A stretch of DNA of 64,000 nucleotides, taken from assembly GCA_017311315.1 (NCBI GenBank), contig CM029654.1, positions 6,889,382-6,953,381 on the forward strand, in the 5' to 3' direction. The notes beneath the pieces are model-generated. The model was given only the letters and a program-made list of their open reading frames with translations. It was not told the origin of the DNA and did not search any database. The first letter of the stretch is position 1. Each line of letters starts with the position of its first letter. The stretch comes from Dendrocalamus latiflorus (Eukaryota; Streptophyta; Magnoliopsida; Poales; Poaceae). Below, piece after piece: positions 55,081-64,000 of the stretch. Position numbers and translations under genes: made by a program.

Positions 55081-57012
55081 GGTACCCCCAATCTAGCCAT
55101 CTGCTACGTGCTCCTGCAGCTGTGGAGTTGGGAGCACTTCCCTGTAGGACGTCCGACGATCGTGATGCCAGTGCACTCGTTCGGCGAGTTCGCCGACGAC
55201 CTGATAGATGGGCCCACTATGGGCATGCGGTGGACTGCTGCCTGTCTGCGGTGGGCGAAGGGCAAACCGTCGAGGTGCTACTTGCTGTGGCACAACGAAT
55301 TCGAGTCGTTGCATGACAGCGACGTCATATGGACTCCATGGACGGTAGATTTTGTGCATCGTGTATCGCCACACGGGCTGTCCCTGCATTGCCTGGAGGA
55401 CGGGGAGCTATGGATAACGACACACCATTTGGTGTTCTCGTACATGGTGGAGGCTTACGCGCCACAGCGTGTGATGGGACAGTTGGGTTTGCACCAGGTC
55501 GTGCCTCCTCTGGATGGCAGGTTCCTACCGCATGCCGTGCACCGATGAGTCAAACTCCATCCAACTATTGTGTATACTTTCATATGTCTTGCTATGTAAC
55601 ATCAATGATTCTGGAAATGCAGGCAATCGAGGCTAGTTGGCATGGTATGAACTGGCAGCCAATACAGCAGTAGTGGAGGACGGTATGGGCGAAAAGGGCA
55701 CACGTCGATGTCATCATGGAGCAGCGTCTGTACGATGTCCAGACGTATGACGAGTACGTGGCGTGGTACATACCACGGTCACGCAGCAGACTAATCATTC
55801 CTCCACCAGATTGCCCCAAGCACATCACACACGAGGAACATCTGGACCACTCCATCGATCTCCATAGCGCTTCATGGCAGCATGACAGCGTAAGATAATT
55901 CAAATATCTTATTGTTCCATTCAATAAATTTGTACTGGTCGTTACTGAATCTATTTCATATGCCACTTCAGTTGGAGCGGGTACAGCGCATCGCATACGC
56001 GTCGGAGGCCGCTATAAGTAGTCCGGAGACACCACCGGCCATGCAGAAGACTATGAAGTTCATCCTAAAGCAGGCCAAAAAAATAATACACAACCTTACA
56101 TGCGGCCGTTCCTCGGATCACAGTGTGTACATGAGCCACCCAGTGGGGGCACCATGCTCACCCGCCAGGTTATCGCGACCTAGTGAGTCCGGCCAGCCAT
56201 CGTAATGTACTGAGTCTGCATGGCGTCGTAGTACTAGCCGTTGATCATCCGTGTGCCGTACCGACAAGGAGGTAACTTACATATGAACCTACATGTTTTT
56301 TCCTATTACACCTTGCGTTCCACTAACATCATGGCATTCTCCCGCCTTAGGTCCGTAATCGAGATGCATCCCTTTTGTCATCCGCACCACCTGCACAGAC
56401 TATCGTTCCCCGTCGTTTATCTTCGCTGCACATTCAGGAGGTATGAGATTCGCATTGTACATCCGGAATATTTGTTGTGAATAATATCGTTTCATCTTAC
56501 AGCCTCCAATTCAATATGGGGATGACGACGAGTCCACTGATGACGACACGAGCCTCCCAGATGCTTCTAGAGAGTAGTACACGGCGCCAGGGTTTACAGC
56601 GTACGCAGGGCAAGGCTCAGCGTTCTCAGCATACCCAGGATTTGGACACTTTAGTGGGTAGGGCTCCTCCGGCTTCACTGCCACATCTTACAGCCAGGGC
56701 GAGAGCTCGTTCGCACCACAAGGGGGATTTCTAGAGTTCTTTGTACGCGATATTATTGCGGGTGGCTCGCAGTTCGGCACATCTCAGCTGGACGACTTCG
56801 ACCCTTACCGGACCCAGTGTACTGTACCTCAGCCTACTGGATCACCACCAGCTACTGAGCAGGCAGAACGGCCTCCATATCTCCTCCGACCCGATACGCA
56901 ACCTCCGAACCAACTGACGTACTCAACGGGACATGCTCGTGTGCGATGGAAGACAAGACCACATACGGGCAGGGAAGCGCATCAAGAAGATAGTAGTGGC
57001 TTAGAAGAGTGA
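55081..57012 (+). pseudogene. Plant mobile domain (PMD/MAIN-like) gene, broken
   Basis: The reading has PMD hallmarks: LLQLWSWEHFPVGRP, an FADDLIDGPTMGMRWTAACL stretch (55198-55257), VIWTPW, and ELWITTHHLVFSYMVEAY followed by APQRVMGQLGLHQ. A second exon (about 55621-55889) has NWQPIQQ, a TAG at 55671, WRTVWAKRAHVDV and YDEYVAWYIPRS. A GTAAGA donor (55890) and CAG acceptor (55971) join to LERVQRIAYASEAA. A last exon (56503-57012) is a Ser/Gly/Gln-rich tail with two stops, closing with SSGLEE. PMD proteins occur both as host genes (MAIN, MAIL1) and as passengers of transposons; the surrounding TIRs and three in-frame stops point to a transposon passenger. Exon 1 start is not certain. Confidence 0.65.
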
Positions 57013-57140
57013 GCCATATCGCATCCTGTGATGCATTTTTTGTAGTATTGTAATTACTTTTAATTATACAAATTCATAATGTATCAAATTGTAAAAAACG
57101 TGAAATATTCGTTAAATTCATGGTTAAGTTAACCCGACGG

Positions 57141-57226
57141 TAAAAATAATATTTTTGTCAATACGGTCGTTATATTGCTATTTTTATAAATACGATACAA
57201 AATAGTGCCAAAAGTAACTTTGATTC
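57141..57226 (-). repeat. Right TIR of the Mutator-like element
   Basis: Reverse complement of 53558-53640; ends GATTC on +, followed by the target-duplication candidate TGTACATGCC. Confidence 0.75.
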
Positions 57227-57236
57227 TGTACATGCC

Positions 57237-57884
57237 TTCTTCCAGCTTTACTCTACTCCCTCTGGCTACGGCAGTGTAGGAACCAACAGCTCGTTGTTGT
57301 TGAGCCATTGAGCAGATCAGTTTCTATCAAGGTCAAGGGACATGAACCGGTATGGAAGTCAGGGGTTCAATGCATAATAGACATGGACATGCCTCACGTG
57401 CCTCTCATGCCAACCTGCACAGGGCCACGTCATTGGTCCGTCCCGAGTTGGCTGCCAGCGACATTAGGTGACCCACACTTAAACGTGTGTTCGCATATAT
57501 ACAATAATATAGATAACTATTGTCTATAAAATTATCTATATTATTTATAGATGATATTAAAGACAGTTTCTACAATGGATTGTCTTTTTATGTATCTCTA
57601 TAGACAGCTCCTCTATGACACAATGTATTTTGTTTCTCGTGTTACAGTCGACTGTTGCATGCGAAACGGTCCAATTCTATATACTCCCCCTCTTTCCTCC
57701 ACACTATCTTGTGTCCTATGTGATAAAGTATACAAATAGTTGACGTTACACCATTGCACATGCTCTAATGACTTAAATACGTAGTTTTAGAGTTTGGTGA
57801 CCTACTTCAACTAACAAAACAAGTTTGCTGATTTATAGTATAATTTAGTCTTTAATTAAAGACTCTAAGCTGAATATTTGGACC
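57237..57884. other. Intergenic, no gene seen
   Basis: Short ORFs only. 57500-57560 contains TATAGATAA.TATTGTCTATA and ATTATCTATATTATTTATAG, a locally self-complementary AT stretch. Confidence 0.4.
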
Positions 57885-58246
57885 TAGGGATGGCAATGAT
57901 CTCGTTCTAGCTAGAGTTGGGCCGTGCCGTATCGGCACGGCATAGGCCTGATGGGCTTCGGGATGTGTTAGCTTGGCATAGCTACCCTGTTGTGCCGCCA
58001 AGGCACGGCTCATCTTTGGCAAGGCCCAGATGTGGCCCAGTGCACAACGGGCTGCTGCCATGTTGTGCTAGCCTAGGCATAGCCCTATTGGACGTGTGGA
58101 GCCATAGACGCTACCGTCGTCGGGCTATCGCCATGGACGGCACCGCGGTTGAGGAGCGGGGGCCGGTCACCGGTGAGGATCAGATGGAGTAGAGCTGGAC
58201 CACGCGAGAAGGCCGCCCGCTGCCCCTAGATCATCGGGTCACCACC

Positions 58247-58281
<35 letters not shown>

Positions 58282-58890
58282 ATGAGCTCTCTCTCCCTCT
58301 CAGCACCGTCACACTCCCGTAGGCCACACTACCTAGTCTCTCTCTCTCTCTTAGCTCTCTCTCTCCCTCTCCTATCGTTGATTGGTGATAGCCATGGCCT
58401 GGACGGTCTCTCTCTTCTATATCTGAGCGATGGCTGCCACGAAGCCCACCACGACGACGGCGGCCACGAGCGCTCTTCCCCTCTCCTTGTCTCCTAGATT
58501 TGAGCAGTGGCGGCCATGAGCCTAACATGACGACGATGGATATCTGACTGTCCCCTTCCCCCTCCCAAATTTGAGTAGAGCCAAGTGCACAGGAGGGGGG
58601 GATTTGGGGCGGTGAGTCGGCGACGAGCCACGACAGCGAGCTTCCTCCCCTCCCTTCTCCTCAACGGCCATGTTGATATTGGCAAGGTGTGCTAGGTGGC
58701 ATCAGGAATTTTGGGTTGTGCCGGCCCGAGCATGGCTCATTGTAGTGTGCCTCGCCGTCTGACATACCTGATTCTCAGATTCGGCCCCGCCGGGTAGTTC
58801 ATGCCATACCGGCTTAGCCCGCCATATGTTGTGCCGTGCCGTGCCGGCGAGGCCCCTGATTGGCATGGAAAAGCAAGCCCCAACTTGCCG
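57885..58890. mobile_element. hAT-like fragment with GCCGTGCC words around a CT-rich core
   Basis: The left edge TAGGGATGGCAATGATCTCG looks like a hAT terminus. GGGCCGTGCCGTATCGGCAC-like words fill 57915-58030 and recur at 58720-58880 (GTGCCGTGCCGTGCCGGCGA). The core contains CTCTCT runs (58246-58277, 58339-58372). ORFs such as 58280-58528 on - are compositional. No right terminus or TSD was found, so this may be two fragments. Related in word content to 15714-16275. Confidence 0.35.
58246..58277 (+). repeat. CT microsatellite
   Basis: About 16 CT units without interruption, with further shorter CT runs downstream to 58372. Confidence 0.9.
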
Positions 58891-59206
58891 AACTAGTTCC
58901 GGCCATTAGGGGAGATTGGTGCAGTTTCTTCTCCCTAGGAGGATGTTAGGTGGTGGGAAGCTCTCCCTATGGGCCAAAACAGGGACGACAACGTTCTCGC
59001 ATCCCTTGTCCAGTTATCCCCGACCTGCAATGGGTCCCGATCGGTAATATGACATGGTGTAGAGCATTGTACTCATTATCTCTTGAATATACCGAGAACT
59101 CTAGATCCATCTTACTACCATTCCTCAAATCAATTGACCACTTGATAAGCTACGGGTGGTCATTGCACCCTCACCTCTACCTCAAGAGACTTCAAAACTA
59201 CTACTC

Positions 59207-59560
59207 CTTTTTAGATAAAGGATATAAAATCCAGCCTCTATATCCGCGAGGGATATACACAGCCAACAGATACATGAGCTCTTAGGCTCAATTCCTCAAA
59301 ACCTGAGGAGCATAAAACAACAAAAAATAAAGCTTAAGGACTATAAAAAAAGCTAGAAAGACTAAGCTTCATAACTTCTTCTCCGTCCTTATTTTCAACC
59401 AAGCCCCTATCCTTTTCCGACCGTGCTCTCTAACCTTTGGTCTACTGTGCGTGAAGAAGGGCCTCCGAGGCGACGCCTCCAAGGAGGCGACGAGAGTCGC
59501 CGACGCCGTCCGCCTCACCGAGGCAAGGTTTTCACCTGGAGATCAGTAAACATGACTGCC
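59207..59560 (+). repeat. Dispersed repeat, inverted partner of 50140-50690
   Basis: Starts near AGATAAAGGATATAAAATCC and runs through CTATATCCGCGAGGGATATA, CTTCTCCGTCC and AAGGAGGCGACGAGAGTCGC to GGCAAGGTTTTCACCTGGAG. See its partner. After the shared part (59560-59830) an ORF continues without recognised homology. Confidence 0.55.
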
Positions 59561-60480
59561 GTCGAAGGTGGCACGCCCCTCTTGCGGATCGGTATTGCCG
59601 CCGGTGCCTCAGCTCCTATCGCTAGTCGTCACCTCGTGCACATTGCTGCTGCGCCAGTAGTGCTTCTTCACCTCACACTGTCTAGTGCCGCCTCCATTCC
59701 TGTTGTTGGTGAATGTGTGCCCTTGCAGATCGACGTTACCACCAGAGCCTTCTCTCCACCTTTCATCAGTCTGAGCGTCCTTGCTTCCTCTAGGGGTATC
59801 CGTAGCCCATCGGGTGCTGGGGCTGGATGAGAATTGAAGAATGCTCTCCTGAGGTCACTGTAGGGTCGAGGTCGGAGAATTGAAGAATGTTCCTCCGTGC
59901 CTTGACGAGGAAGTCCCCGTTGCCATCGCTATTCGAATCCGCGCAGGCCGATTGATTTCACTAAGGAATTGGAAATATTGTGTGAACCTAGTCGCGTTGT
60001 CACTAAGGAATTGAAAATATTGTGTAAACCTAGTCGCGTTGTCGTTGGATCATTTCGCGCAAGTTGCACATCGGGACTGAGTGTGGCACCAATCCATTTG
60101 CTATGCAGTACTGAAATGCTTCAGACATGGCATCATGACCTAAGTCCGTACCCCGCGTACAAATGTGGGCGATGTTATTGTGATCCAAGCCCCTATTTGT
60201 AACCTAGGCGCCTGGGTTTTTTCTTTAGCTTTAGCTTTTTCACTTACTACTATAGAATTAGTTTTTAAACGACTTATCTTTTCAATGCGGATTTATAGGT
60301 AGATTATAGTTAAAACTATACCGAATTCAGTTATACCGACTAAAATTATATACAACTATTTTTCTCTACATATGTTTTTTATGAACAACTAGAATTCAAA
60401 AGACATAAAAAAAACTAAAACTACAACCTAAAATAATCCACCGTCCTGCTCCTCGAGCCGCAGATATGATGCAGGTGGTG
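59561..60480. other. Intergenic, no gene seen
   Basis: 59950-60040 has a local direct duplication of CACTAAGGAATTG.AAATATTGTG followed by AACCTAGTCGCGTTGTC. 60270-60440 resembles the interior of the GGGCCTGTTC MITE family but is too decayed to delimit. Confidence 0.4.
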
Positions 60481-60481
60481 A

Positions 60482-60750
60482 TCGGTTCGGCTGAAAAGCT
60501 CACGGCTTATGGCTGAAAGCACTGTAGCTGGCTAAAAAAAGCACTGTAGCTGACAGAGGCTTATTTAGCATAATTAAATTTAAAAAAATTTAAAAATATA
60601 AAAAATATGTTAGCCCATTACGTATAATACAAACAAATATGGGAAAAAAAGAACCGGCAAAAAAGCTCAACAAAAAACCAAAAGTTCATAAAAAGATGAA
60701 ACTTATGAATAGTAAAAAATAAGCCAGAAGTCAGAAGCCGAAGCCGAGTT
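60482..60750 (+). mobile_element. MITE with GCTCGGTTGGGCTGA-type terminus (copy 3)
   Basis: Runs from GTGATCGGTTCGGCTGAAAA to AGCCGAAGCCGAGTTGATCAG, imperfect inverted ends. Interior AGCACTGTAGCTGGCT, GAGGCTTATTTAGCATAATT, CCCATTACGTATAATACAAA and AAAGAACCGGCAAAAA match 16711-16990 in the same orientation. Confidence 0.6.
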
Positions 60751-61470
60751 GATCAGGACCGCAGCGTTCGTGTACGTTCCCGACCAGCGCTGGACCGACT
60801 CTCCATCTCCATCGATTCCCGCGCGCGCGCCAAACCTGATGTGCACCACACACGGTGGCCTGCACCATGCATGCACCCCCAATCGATCTGCATGCTGAAG
60901 AAGCCATGTTCATATGCACGAGCCGGAGACAGAAAGGAGCCCGAGAACCGTACGATCCCGACGAAAGGAGACGGGGAACGCACGGCAGCGCGCGCGGGCG
61001 CCGCCCACTTAGCCTGCAGAGCGCGCGGCCTGCGTCGGTCGGCACATGCAACGTACGGGGCAGCAAGCGCGCGCGGCCGCCGTGCGTTCCTTGGCGTGGC
61101 GTCAAAGGGTGCGGCCGCGCGCGGGCGGTGGGTGGGTGGGATAGCTATCTCGAATCGATGGCGCCCCGCGCGCTTTTGCTCAGTTTTCACACATACAAGC
61201 AACACCCACTTCGCCGATCGACACACGCACACGGACACTGGTGCATACCAGCATGGGCACATCTCTCTCTCTCTCTCTCTCTGGTCTCCGTCAAGATCGC
61301 GCAGCTAGGGCAAAAGAAAGAGGAGGCCAGTCGTGAAGAGGACAAAAGATGAATAAAAGATTAAAGGCAGGGGCCTAGCTCTCTTGTTGCAGTCACTTTC
61401 GCCCGGGATCCGGTGGCCAATCCTGTCCTCGTGTTCATTCTGTATCCCCTGCTTATGAGTGTATTATTTT
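60751..61470. other. CpG-rich intergenic block
   Basis: 60820-61160 is rich in CGCGCG words and opens overlapping Arg/Ala-rich ORFs on both strands, none with a domain. A CT run lies at 61262-61281. This could be part of a regulatory region or a lost gene's promoter; nothing supports a call. Confidence 0.35.
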
Positions 61471-61474
61471 ATAC

Positions 61475-61685
61475 TATAGTTTTTGATTTAAAAATTTAAA
61501 TTCTACTTATTTGTAAGAGAGAGTACGGAGAAAGAGATATTATCATACGATTTTAGTTAATATAGATGAAGTCAGGACATTGTCTACTACAATCGACTTA
61601 TAAACCCCGTCCTAAACAGACATTTCATTTGAAAATTAATTATTGTAAAAAGTTAATCCATAAACCCAAAAGAACCCACCTTATA
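61475..61685. mobile_element. MITE, GGGCCTGTTC family (copy 4)
   Basis: Interior GAGAGAGTACGGAGAAAGAG, GATTTTAGTTAATATAGATG, CTACTACAATCGACTTATAA and the AACCCAAAAGAACCCACC end follow the copies at 12084, 21239 and 49420. Termini decayed. Confidence 0.45.
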
Positions 61686-62163
61686 TCTTGCCGCCTAGCC
61701 AAAAAGTGATTTTTTATTTGGCCCTATTATGCACCTTAATTTCAAAATTAGCCCTATGCGGCACAAAATTGTAAATCTAGACCCTTACCAAGCATAGAAA
61801 AACCAGCGGTGGACGAGTGGCTCCTACCACGCCACCCAGATGTGGCAGCATCTGGCCACCACGGCACTGCCGACGAACGCAACACAGGATGGCCCCGCAT
61901 AACAGGTGGTGGGACCCATGAAGCATGCCGCGCCACCCGACCGCGGCATGGGCTAGGCTAGCCAACCTCCCACTCAAGGGCGCAACGGCAGGGCCGATGC
62001 ATATGATTAATTAGCATTTAATTCGTGGTTAGTGATATTAATTAATGATTAATGATATAAATGCATATATAGTTGTTGTCGCGGTCGGCTCCTATGGTAG
62101 TTTTCTACTGTGGTCCTCAAGCGTGGTTGGTTTAAGTATGGAGCTAAATTTATAACAGTTTTG
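61686..62163. other. Intergenic, far-upstream region of the AHL gene
   Basis: A GC-rich part (61800-61990) with minus-strand ORF shadows, then an AT-rich part with repeated TTAATGATTAATGATAT words (62005-62065). No gene. Confidence 0.4.
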
Positions 62164-62420
62164 CTATTGCACAGGCGACTGAAATTTTTTTATGTTTCAG
62201 TCACTTAAAATTGCACTCTCAATGAACTAAAATTGCAGCCCCCCTAAAAAACAGCTGCAACTTTAGGTGATTCAGAGTGCAACTTCAGGTGACCTGAAAT
62301 TGCACTCTCAATCAACTAAAATTGCAGCCCCCTCCAAAAAAACATGTGCAACTTCAGGTGATTCAAAGTGCAACTTTAGGTGACTGAAAGATAAAAAAAT
62401 TTCAGTCGCCTGTGCAATAG
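62164..62420. mobile_element. Foldback MITE upstream of the AHL gene, 257 bp
   Basis: The ends are inverted copies: CTATTGCACAGGCGACTGAA and the next 20 bases on the left match the reversed right end with one mismatch over about 41 bp. The inside is two tandem units of about 93 bp, each itself an imperfect hairpin (AAATTGCACTCTCAAT... against ...GATTCAGAGTGCAACTT). No clear TSD. The whole can fold into a long hairpin and could give rise to small RNAs. It ends about 290 bp before the AHL start codon. Confidence 0.8.
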
Positions 62421-62636
62421 TCTATCCCAATTTATAATTTTATATGCATAAGTGCTAGATTTACAAAAAAGAAAAGTTAGCTACGATACTATTTATGCAC
62501 TCAATTCAAACAAATCTTCTTCCTCACAGCTGCTGCGCTAGTTAGCTGCACATGCCATGGAAAAGAGCCGAGGACCCCTCCTCCTATTATTACTACGCGG
62601 CCACGAACCTTACTCTTACACCCCAAGCTAGCTAGT

Positions 62637-62644
62637 TATAATTT
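62637..62644 (+). promoter_or_regulatory. TATA-box candidate of the AHL gene
   Basis: TATAATTT lies 70 bp before the start codon, which would give a leader of roughly 40 nt. It is the only TATA-like site close to the ORF. Confidence 0.4.
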
Positions 62645-62713
62645 CTCTCGTTTCGTTGGCCATTCTTCAGTGCTACTGCCACCATTAGTTCGCGCAAGAT
62701 TTGGCGAGGAGGC

Positions 62714-63610
62714 ATGGAGAAGAGGCCTTACCAAGACCGCGAGGTCGACAGGTTCGTCTTAGATTTCCCGCGGCCCGGGCACGGTGGCCACGGGCAGCAG
62801 CTGGATTGCTTCTCTGACGAAGTGGACAGCCGTGACGGCGCGGAGGAAACGAAGGATGCGAGTGGCACACCGGCGGCCTCCGGGTCCGGGAGGAGCATTG
62901 AGACGGGGAAGCGGAGGCCAGGACGGCCGCCGGGGTCCAAGAACAAGCCGAAGCCGCCGGTGGTGGTCACGCGGGAGGCGGAGCCCGCGGCAGCGATGCG
63001 GCCTCACGTCCTGGAGATCCCCAGCGGTGGCGACGTCGCCCGCGCGCTCGCGGGCTTTGCGCGCCTCCGCGGCCTTGGGATCTGCGTGCTCGCCTGCACA
63101 GGCGCTGTCGCCAACGTCTCGCTCCGCCACCCCTCCCCTAACGCTGAAGGCGGCGCGACGGCCGCTGCGATCGTCTTCCACGGCCGGTACGAGATCCTCT
63201 CCATATCGGCCACCTTCCTTCCGCCTTCCATGTCCGCGGCGGTGCCCCGCGCCCTTTGGGGCCTCTCAATATCACTCGCTGGCCCCCACGGCCAGATCGT
63301 TGGGGGGACCGTGGCCGGACCGCTCGTGGCCGCCACCACCGTCGTGGTCGTGGCCGCCACGTTCACAAACCCCACCTTCCACCGCCTCCCCGCGGACGAC
63401 GTCGATGCGTCAGCATCCGTCTCCGGCAGCGGGGAAGCTGACGAGCACCGCGGGCACCAACCGGAACCGCAGGAGCAGCATCACGTGAGCTGGTTGCAGC
63501 CGCACAGCATGGCGTCGGCGACCCAGCCTGTGTCCTTATACGCGTGCCAGCCCCATGAGGCATGGGCGCCGGCGGCAAGCACACCACGGCCACGGCGGCC
63601 GTATCAATAA
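62714..63610 (+). CDS. AT-hook motif nuclear-localized (AHL) protein
   Basis: 298 residues, no intron, as expected for clade-A AHL genes. Acidic/Gly-rich N-terminus, then a type-I AT-hook near residues 66-80 (KRRPGRPPGSKNKPKP) that binds the minor groove of AT-rich DNA. A PPC/DUF296 domain follows, about residues 95-226: MRPHVLEIPSGGDVARAL, GICVLACTGAVANVSL, HGRYEILSISATFLP (157-162 GRYEIL; most members have GRFEIL), LWGLSISLAGPHGQIVGG, TVAGPLVAATTVVVVAATF and a TNPTFHRLP close. The PPC domain mediates trimer formation and partner binding. The core before GRP is P rather than the usual R. The Pro/His/Gln-rich C-terminus is variable in the family. These nuclear proteins repress or tune growth and development genes. 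Start chosen as the first ATG after the TATA candidate. Looks functional. Confidence 0.93.
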   Translation: MEKRPYQDREVDRFVLDFPRPGHGGHGQQLDCFSDEVDSRDGAEETKDASGTPAASGSGRSIETGKRRPGRPPGSKNKPKPPVVVTREAEPAAAMRPHVLEIPSGGDVARALAGFARLRGLGICVLACTGAVANVSLRHPSPNAEGGATAAAIVFHGRYEILSISATFLPPSMSAAVPRALWGLSISLAGPHGQIVGGTVAGPLVAATTVVVVAATFTNPTFHRLPADDVDASASVSGSGEADEHRGHQPEPQEQHHVSWLQPHSMASATQPVSLYACQPHEAWAPAASTPRPRRPYQ

Positions 63611-64000
63611 TTCGGGGCACGCTTTCCTGACATGTCTGTTTCTTGTTAAGTTAAAGGCGTGGTGCTTCTTCTTAACAAGGTACTCCATCTTATTACTTGC
63701 GTGTGGTTGCTACATTGATGCTAGCTATAGTTGTTAGGGTTTAACATTTCTGTTCACCTCATGAGGTTATTATCTCCGGTGTCAATAATGGACAATGGTG
63801 AAAACTGAGAATCATGTCAATATTTTTTTAGTTGCTTGGACAATCGAGACTCGTATGTAATTAAGTCGTTAACCAGTGGATTTCATGTACACTAACAAAT
63901 GTCAGCCACCAGCTTCTCAAAAGGAGAAAAAAAAGGTTGTTCAGTAACTTCATTTGTAGAACTCATTCACTAAACATATCATTATAGTTCTCTCTTTGAT
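63611..64000 (+). other. 3' flank of the AHL gene
   Basis: Downstream of the TAA the DNA becomes AT-rich, consistent with a 3' UTR; a possible poly(A) signal context is GTCAATAATGGACAATGG near 63780. No further gene begins before the window ends. Confidence 0.4.

Larger units (their letters stand above)
53558..57226 (+). mobile_element. Mutator-like element carrying a plant-mobile-domain gene
   Basis: Inverted ends of about 85 bp: the left starts GAATCAAAGTCACTTTTGGC, the right reversed starts GAATCAAAGTTACTTTTGGC, and the match runs on through CGTATTTA.AAAAATAG and TATTGACAAAAATAT. Flanks TGTGCATGTC (53548-53557) and TGTACATGCC (57227-57236) agree at 8 of 10, fitting the 9-10-bp Mutator target duplication. 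Inside lie a GC-rich block (53640-53780), an AT-rich leader and a spliced PMD gene. No MULE transposase is visible, so it is non-autonomous or uses the PMD gene as passenger. Confidence 0.75.

Noticed and set aside
58280..58685. Ser/Leu- and Arg/Gly-rich ORFs
   Set aside because: They follow CT/GA microsatellite composition and have no domain.
60753..61352. Arg/Ala-rich ORFs of 124-169 residues on both strands
   Set aside because: CpG-driven open frames with no domain, no codon-phase signal and no splice context.
62784..63488. 234-residue + ORF and several - ORFs within the AHL gene
   Set aside because: Alternative-frame shadows of a high-GC coding exon with a clear PPC domain in the main frame.

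Overview
This is nuclear DNA of a flowering plant, almost certainly a grass. The evidence is the very GC-rich first exon of a large intron-split gene, long-LTR Ty3/gypsy and BARE-like Ty1/copia remains, and many small MITEs ending in GGGCCTGTT-type termini. I cannot name the species; a panicoid grass would fit. I see no bacterial genes, CRISPR array, rRNA or tRNA.

Only two genes look intact. (1) 19714-28991 (+) is a MYND-zinc-finger ubiquitin-specific protease of the UBP15/16 type. I could join 11 exons into one open frame of 3015 nt (1004 residues) with all catalytic boxes present. (2) 62714-63610 (+) is an intronless AT-hook nuclear-localized (AHL) DNA-binding protein of 298 residues with a PPC/DUF296 domain. 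The two have no operon-like or functional link.

Nearly everything else is layered transposable elements. 3044-8699 is a 5.66-kb solo LTR with perfect 5-bp target duplications. 9.4-19.3 kb is a MITE- and hAT-rich stretch with a deleted Copia element (12.5-13.9 kb, itself holding a Tourist-like MITE) and the 3' end of a BARE-like Copia element whose LTR holds a 516-bp hAT element. That Copia remnant runs to within about 370 bp of the protease start codon. The protease introns hold a truncated Gypsy remnant, a MITE and two tandem duplications.

30.4-41.6 kb is a decayed Ty3/gypsy element with gag, RNase H and integrase remains, no recognisable reverse transcriptase, two internal tandem arrays and an antisense, apparently spliced extra ORF. 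One of its arrays is split by a young 2.2-kb LTR-gag-LTR element with no pol. 43.8-48.5 kb holds a 596-bp hAT element and a roughly 2.9-kb minisatellite of GTGGTCGAAG-type 18-bp units, which stays open in several frames on both strands. A seed of the same motif lies inside a 487-bp Mutator-like MITE at 29.6-30.1 kb. 53558-57226 is a Mutator-like element with TIRs of about 85 bp carrying a broken plant-mobile-domain gene. The AHL gene has a near-perfect 257-bp foldback element about 290 bp upstream of its start codon.
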